From Nitrospira sp. (GTDB taxonomy: Bacteria > Nitrospirota > Nitrospiria > Nitrospirales > Nitrospiraceae): a stretch of 9,576 nucleotides of DNA. The position numbers and the translations under genes were made by a program. Under the pieces are notes generated by a model. That model saw only the letters and a program-made list of their open reading frames with translations. It did no database searches and had not been told where the DNA came from. Positions 6,059 through 9,576 of this stretch are shown in pieces. Location: NCBI GenBank assembly GCA_025935475.1, contig JAICVE010000083.1, positions 1-9,576 on the forward strand, given 5' to 3'. The stretch's first letter is position 1; every line of letters starts with the position of its first letter.

Positions 6059-7271
6059 TCAGCTTCATACCCTTCGAAATGACAACAAGGCCGGATTCCG
6101 TGACTTTGAAGCGTTGGGCATCGGCAGCGAGATCGTATCCAATCTCGGTCTTGGGGGGGATACTGACATCCTTGTCGATGATGGCGCGCCTGATGCGGCA
6201 CTGTTCGCCGATTACCACATTTTCCATGATCACCGACTCCCGGACATCCGCATGGTCCTGAACGCGCACGTTGGGGGAGAGGACCGAGGTCTGGACTCGG
6301 CCGCCGGCGATGATGCACCCCCCGCACACAATAGAATCCAAGGCGACGCCCATGCGGCCGCCCTGGTAATCCTGTGCGAACACGAACTTGGCCGGCGGGA
6401 ATTGGCCTTGATACGTGCGGATGGGCCACTGCTGGTCGTACAGATTAAACAGTGGATCGACGGCAACCAAATCGAGGTTGGCTTCCCAGTAGGCGTCCAG
6501 CGTTCCGATATCGCGCCAGTACTTGACGGCCTTCTTATTGGCGTCCTGGAAGTTGAACGCGTAGACCCGGCGAGAGCCGATCATGCGCGGAATGATGTTC
6601 CGGCCGAAATCGTGCGCCGTGTTCTCCTGGGCGTCGGCGATCAACTCCTCCCGCAAGCTTTTCGCGCGGAAGAGGTAGATGCCCATCGAGGCGAAGGCTT
6701 TGGAGGGATCGCCGGGAATGTGAGTCGCATTCGACGGTTTTTCATTGAATTCCTGAACAGCGAAATCCTCGTCGACGCTCATGATGCCGAACCGCTTGGA
6801 TTCCTCGATCGGGATGTCCAAGGCGCCAACGACGACGTCCGCGCTTTTAGCGATGAGCCAATGGAACATTTCCATGTAGTTCATCTTATAGATGTGATCT
6901 CCCGCGAGCACGAGCACGTATTCCGGCTGGTCGGTGTCGAGCAAGAACAGGTTCTGATACACGGCATCAGCAGTGCCGCGATACCATTCTTCGCTGATCC
7001 GTTGCTGCGGAGGAATCGACGCAATGTATTCACCCAGTTCGGCGTTATAGACGTCCCAGCCGGTGCGGATGTGGCGGTCGAGGGAGTGCGACTTGTACTG
7101 AATCAAGACGGCGACTTTCCGCAGTCCGGAGTTCAGGCAGTTGCTGAGTGTGAAGTCGATGATGCGGTACTTTCCCCCGAACGGGACGGCGGGCTTGGCT
7201 CGGTGCTCGGTGAGCGGATGCAGCCGTTCGCCTCGGCCTCCGGCCAGCACCATGGTAAAGATATTCTGCAT
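6033..7271 (-). CDS. glgC: Glucose-1-phosphate adenylyltransferase (ADP-glucose pyrophosphorylase)
   Basis: 412 residues. It makes ADP-glucose from ATP and glucose-1-phosphate, the committed step of bacterial glycogen synthesis, in the cytoplasm. The nucleotidyltransferase loop is LAGGRGERL (9-17), followed by KPAVPFGGKYRIIDF (26-40), WYRGTADAVYQN (97-108), GDHIYKMNY (124-132), FNEKP (175-179), SMGIYLF (195-201) and YWRDIGTLDAYW (251-262). Residues from about 305 on form the left-handed beta-helix regulatory domain. The frame is open 62 codons further upstream, but I chose MQNIFTMVLAGG because it matches the family's start and gives the usual length. No strong ribosome site precedes it; a TACAAT seven bases upstream suggests a leaderless message. 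The gene heads an apparent operon with the two helicase halves and overlaps the first by 26 bases. Confidence 0.95.
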   Translation of the reverse strand: MQNIFTMVLAGGRGERLHPLTEHRAKPAVPFGGKYRIIDFTLSNCLNSGLRKVAVLIQYKSHSLDRHIRTGWDVYNAELGEYIASIPPQQRISEEWYRGTADAVYQNLFLLDTDQPEYVLVLAGDHIYKMNYMEMFHWLIAKSADVVVGALDIPIEESKRFGIMSVDEDFAVQEFNEKPSNATHIPGDPSKAFASMGIYLFRAKSLREELIADAQENTAHDFGRNIIPRMIGSRRVYAFNFQDANKKAVKYWRDIGTLDAYWEANLDLVAVDPLFNLYDQQWPIRTYQGQFPPAKFVFAQDYQGGRMGVALDSIVCGGCIIAGGRVQTSVLSPNVRVQDHADVRESVIMENVVIGEQCRIRRAIIDKDVSIPPKTEIGYDLAADAQRFKVTESGLVVISKGMKLNASLDTSG

Positions 7272-7278
7272 GGCCGCG

Positions 7279-7284
7279 ATTGTA
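7279..7284 (-). promoter_or_regulatory. Possible -10 box for a leaderless glgC transcript
   Basis: The minus strand reads TACAAT (5 of 6 to consensus), ending seven bases before the chosen glgC ATG. A start point at normal distance would fall on or next to the A of ATG. The -35 region at 17-18 spacing is T-rich (TTCTAT/TTTCTA) and weak. If glgC actually starts upstream, for example at the ATG at 7328, this box would lie inside the gene and be meaningless. Confidence 0.3.
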
Positions 7285-7321
7285 GCAGGAACCCTGAGCA
7301 AATAGAAAGAAAGCGAATCCG

Positions 7322-7350
7322 TTGACATCCGCTCTGGGGCAGTTGATACT
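7322..7350 (+). promoter_or_regulatory. Sigma-70 promoter for the coiled-coil gene
   Basis: TTGACA (7322-7327, perfect -35), a 17-base spacer, then GATACT (7345-7350, 4 of 6). Transcription would start near 7357 and give a leader of about 45 bases before the ATG at 7402. It lies in the divergent gap shared with glgC. Confidence 0.65.
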
Positions 7351-7401
7351 ACGAACCACACCGGTGATTGTTCATTCGAGCGGTGGGCTGAAGGGGTGGA
7401 T

Positions 7402-7701
7402 ATGAAACAGGATGTGCTGGTGTCGTCTCTGGCGAAAAAAGTTGTCGTCGCTTCCAAGAAAAAGTCTGCTTCTGAAGACGATCAGGAAGGCCTTCGCTGG
7501 CGTCTCGAACATCTCGAGTCGCAAATGCAGAAACTCTCCGAACTGGTTCGGGACCATGCGGAAGATGTCGACCGCCTGGTCCGGATCGTTGCCGAGGACC
7601 GCAACGCGATCCGCCAGCAGCTGTTGCGGAAACATCATGAGCAGGTGCGGGTGCGCAAGCATTTGCGTGCGTCCAATTCCAAACCCGATATGGACCTGTA
7701 G
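7402..7701 (+). CDS. Small coiled-coil protein, unknown function
   Basis: 99 residues from the ATG at 7402, which has AAGGGG (7391-7396) five bases upstream. An in-frame GTG at 7396 would lie inside that ribosome site and is unlikely. There is no signal peptide or membrane segment. Residues 18-28 are charged (KKKSASEDD). Residues about 30-85 form a long amphipathic helix with heptad leucines (L31, L35, L38, M42, L45, L48, V49, V56, L59, V60), as expected for a coiled coil. The end is basic (RKHHEQVRVRKHLR) and may contact nucleic acid or anionic partners. It is a single gene, divergent from glgC, with its own good promoter. I do not recognise the family. Confidence 0.75.
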   Translation: MKQDVLVSSLAKKVVVASKKKSASEDDQEGLRWRLEHLESQMQKLSELVRDHAEDVDRLVRIVAEDRNAIRQQLLRKHHEQVRVRKHLRASNSKPDMDL

Positions 7702-7803
7702 TTGCCCGCCGCCCTCCTCCCACTTCCCCGCGCGGTATAAACCTTCAACGATTCGCCGCCGCTCGACCCGCAGTAACTAAGTGCTGATTTATCCTCAGAT
7801 TAT

Positions 7804-7831
7804 TTGCATCGTCTGTCGGACACTGTATAAT
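7804..7831 (+). promoter_or_regulatory. Sigma-70 promoter for the efflux operon
   Basis: TTGCAT (7804-7809), a 16-base spacer, then a perfect TATAAT (7826-7831). The start would be near 7838. A small perfect palindrome, TGTC-G-GACA (7814-7822), lies in the spacer between the two boxes, where a repressor or MerR-type activator could bind, but it is short and the spacing is not the 19-20 bases typical of MerR promoters. Confidence 0.65.
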
Positions 7832-7857
7832 GCAGCTGATCCTATGAGGTGGGTTCC

Positions 7858-7917
7858 ATGATCGCCTCGACGCGCACTTGTCGTCTGCGAGGAACCATAC
7901 GTGTTTCGGCAAGATAG
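7858..7917 (+). CDS. Possible 19-residue leader peptide overlapping the efflux gene start
   Basis: ATG at 7858 with GAGGTG (7846-7851) six bases upstream opens a 19-codon frame ending in TAG at 7915-7917. It reads MIASTRTCRLRGTIRVSAR. It covers the ribosome site and GTG start of the next gene (7901) in another frame and ends 17 bases into it. Ribosomes translating it would open or block that start, so it could act as a coupling or attenuation leader. It is too short for composition to prove coding. Confidence 0.4.
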   Translation: MIASTRTCRLRGTIRVSAR

Positions 7918-9214
7918 GCGATCGGGCTATTCGACTTTGTTACTCGCCGGTTTGCTTCTCGTTTTACCAGTTCAAGCCTGGTCCGCCACACCCCCTGTTC
8001 CTCCGGCCGCCGAGCAGCGCGCGCCAGGCTCCATTCGACTCAGCCTGACCGACGCCTTGGCCCTGTTTCTGCAGCAGAATCTCGACGTCCTCATCGCGAA
8101 ATACGGCATCGAATACAGCAAAGGGCAACAGATCACCGCGAGATTATTTCCCAATCCGGTCGCGTCAATTGGTACGTTGAGTTCGTATACTCAAGGCAGA
8201 ACCCTGTCTACCGGCGGACAACTTTTCTTTCAAGCCCAACAGCTATTTGAACTGGCCGGCAAGCGAGGATACCGAATCGAAAGCGCGGGATTCGGGGCGC
8301 AGTCCGCTGAAGCGGCGTTCGAGGATGCCGTTCGTCAACTGGGGTTTACCGTCAAAGACAGTTACTATCGGGTGCAGTTGGCACAGCGACGGTTAGCCCT
8401 GGCGGAAGAGAACCGCGACCGGTTCTCTCGGATTCTCGACATCAATACGATCCGTTTCAAAAAGGGGTATATCGCCGAAGTCGACCTCATCCGGATCCGT
8501 CTGCAAATGGTCGATTTCCACTCGATGGTCATTCAATCCCTGCAGGAGGCGGAATCGGCTCGAGGGGACCTGCGGCAACTGCTCCGTCTCTCACCGGCGC
8601 TCACGCTGGAACTGACCACGGATTTGGAGTTCAGGCGTCTCGATCCCGAGATCGGAAAATTGCGGCTGGTCGCGGTGGATGTTCGGCCGGACGTGCGGTC
8701 CAAACGGTTCACGTTTTCGCAGCGGGAAGCTGATCTGCGGCTGGCGCAGGCCTATCGAGTACCGGACGTCACCGTCGGCGCCGGGTACGCCATACAAGGA
8801 TCGTTAGGACCCGATAACCCCCAGCAGTGGGCGCTCAATTTCGGTCTGCCGGTTCCGCTCTTCAACCGCAATCAGGGCGGGATCAGGCAGGCAGAAGTTG
8901 CCGTGCAGACGGCCGAAGCGGACTTGAATAAGGCCCTCAATGTGGTTGAGAATGAAGTGGAAGTCGCCTACCGGAATCTCATGCACAGCCGGCGGTTGGT
9001 GGAAGCCTACGTAGGCGGAGTGCTGGATGATGCGCGCGCCACCTTCACCATCGTCGAACGAGCGTATGAACGGGGAGGGGCCACCATTCTCGATCTGCTC
9101 GACGCCGCGCGAACCTCGCGCACGATTCAACAGAACTACATCGAAGCCCTGTTCAACTACCAGCGGAACGTGCTGCAACTGGAATCGGCAGTCGGCCAAG
9201 AGATTGCTTCATGA
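7901..9214 (+). CDS. CzcC/CusC-like outer-membrane efflux protein (TolC family)
   Basis: 437 residues from a GTG with GAGGA (7889-7893) seven bases upstream. The signal peptide is about 1-29 (ending AWSA-TP). The mature protein has the two-repeat, helical-hairpin plan of outer-membrane factors: SLTDALALFLQQNLDV (48-63) opens repeat one, and LPVPLFNRNQGG (about 316-327) with following long helices marks repeat two. The C-terminal ILDLLDAARTS, then YIEALFNYQRNVLQLESAVG, is typical of the CzcC/CusC subgroup. No lipobox cysteine is seen. It forms the outer-membrane duct of a tripartite RND exporter. The next gene, an adaptor, overlaps its stop by four bases, so the two are co-translated. Heavy-metal export (Co/Zn/Cd or Cu/Ag) is likely but the substrate cannot be read from this protein. 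Confidence 0.9.
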   Translation: MFRQDRRSGYSTLLLAGLLLVLPVQAWSATPPVPPAAEQRAPGSIRLSLTDALALFLQQNLDVLIAKYGIEYSKGQQITARLFPNPVASIGTLSSYTQGRTLSTGGQLFFQAQQLFELAGKRGYRIESAGFGAQSAEAAFEDAVRQLGFTVKDSYYRVQLAQRRLALAEENRDRFSRILDINTIRFKKGYIAEVDLIRIRLQMVDFHSMVIQSLQEAESARGDLRQLLRLSPALTLELTTDLEFRRLDPEIGKLRLVAVDVRPDVRSKRFTFSQREADLRLAQAYRVPDVTVGAGYAIQGSLGPDNPQQWALNFGLPVPLFNRNQGGIRQAEVAVQTAEADLNKALNVVENEVEVAYRNLMHSRRLVEAYVGGVLDDARATFTIVERAYERGGATILDLLDAARTSRTIQQNYIEALFNYQRNVLQLESAVGQEIAS

Positions 9215-9576
9215 TGACATCTGCTAACAGATCTCTTTTCTCTGTTGTGGCTCTGTCGTTGCTTTGCCTCACCGCCTGTGGAAAGGGAGACCAACCGGCC
9301 AACTCGGACGCCGCCACCCCTCCGCACGGAAAGACCCGCACCCTTCCTCAGGACGCCACTCCTCGTGTCGAAACCGGCGTCGTCGATTACGGTGGGATGC
9401 AGCAGGATCTTAGTTTATCAGGCAAGATTGCCTACGGCGAAGACCGTTACTCCAAGATCTCCTCTCCGTTGCAAGGACGTGTCGTCGAGGTCCGGGCGCA
9501 TCTGGGCGACCGCGTCAAGGCCGGAGCGGTTCTTCTGGTCATCGATAGCCCGGATATCGCGCAAGCCTATTCAGAA
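9211..9576 (+). CDS. RND efflux periplasmic adaptor lipoprotein (CusB/CzcB-like), 5' part
   Basis: 122 codons before the window ends. ATG at 9211 overlaps the upstream stop (ATGA); the adjacent ATG at 9214 is an equally possible start. A short signal sequence ends in the lipobox LTAC (20-23), so C23 should be lipidated, and residues about 24-50 form a Pro/Ala-rich linker. Then comes V-E-T-G-V-V...L-S-L-S-G-K-I, the start of the membrane-proximal barrel, and a biotinyl/lipoyl-like half-motif, SPLQGRVVEVRAHLGDRVKAG followed by LLVIDSPDIAQAYSE, leading into the hairpin. Adaptors of this type link the inner-membrane RND pump to the outer-membrane factor encoded just before. No metal-binding Met or His cluster is seen in the visible part, so copper versus zinc/cobalt is open. 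Confidence 0.9.
   Translation, partial: MMTSANRSLFSVVALSLLCLTACGKGDQPANSDAATPPHGKTRTLPQDATPRVETGVVDYGGMQQDLSLSGKIAYGEDRYSKISSPLQGRVVEVRAHLGDRVKAGAVLLVIDSPDIAQAYSE

Noticed and set aside
5198..6082. 294-codon open frame on the + strand opposite the helicase C-half
   Set aside because: Antisense shadow of a protein with clear helicase motifs; no ribosome site or family resemblance.
5991..7325. 444-codon open frame on the + strand opposite glgC
   Set aside because: It is antisense to an unmistakable GlgC, has no recognisable motif, and its composition is the mirror of GlgC codons. Long antisense frames are common in GC-rich genes.
7272..7457. 62-residue N-terminal extension of GlgC
   Set aside because: It would run through the divergent promoter region and into the opposite gene; known GlgC proteins start close to the LAGGRG loop.
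1..9576. CRISPR array, insertion sequence or toxin-antitoxin pair
   Set aside because: No regularly spaced repeats, transposase motifs, terminal inverted repeats or small toxin/antitoxin gene pair were found on reading either strand.

Overview
The window looks like a stretch of a Gram-negative, moderately GC-rich chromosome. A Nitrospira-type (Nitrospirota) bacterium is my best guess. This rests on general resemblance: a secreted BACON/fibronectin protein, a GlgC whose mature sequence starts MQNIFTMVLAGG, and a CzcC/CusC-type efflux operon. No marker gene proves it. Outer-membrane barrels, a lipoprotein adaptor and a TolC-family protein show that the cell has two membranes.

Layout. Bases 1-120 hold the 3' end of a beta-propeller-like gene (+). 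Bases 228-303 hold tRNA-Arg(ACG) on the minus strand, with a recognisable promoter and an inverted repeat upstream. Bases 486-1475 (minus) encode an exported protein with two BACON-like domains and a fibronectin type III domain, preceded by a very good sigma-54 type -24/-12 promoter. Bases 1741-3008 (+) hold a two-gene unit: a small one-helix membrane protein, translationally coupled (ATGA overlap) to an outer-membrane beta-barrel. The barrel aligns by eye with omptin proteases and keeps both catalytic pairs (DxD and DxH).

Bases 7271-3125 (minus) look like one operon: glgC (ADP-glucose pyrophosphorylase), then two ORFs that together make one Ski2/HelY-like DExH helicase with its halves in the wrong order. 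The RecA2 + DSHCT half is transcribed first (6058-4202) and the RecA1/Walker A half second (4183-3125). The halves lie in the same reading frame and are separated by a single TGA plus six sense codons. This permuted, split helicase is the most unusual thing in the window.

Bases 7402-7701 (+), divergent from glgC and behind a near-consensus sigma-70 promoter, encode a 99-residue coiled-coil protein of unknown function. From about 7804 to the window end (+) lies a metal/drug RND efflux operon: a promoter, a possible 19-codon leader peptide, a CzcC/CusC-like outer-membrane factor, and the start of a CusB/CzcB-like lipoprotein adaptor cut by the window edge. An RND pump gene would be expected next, outside the window.
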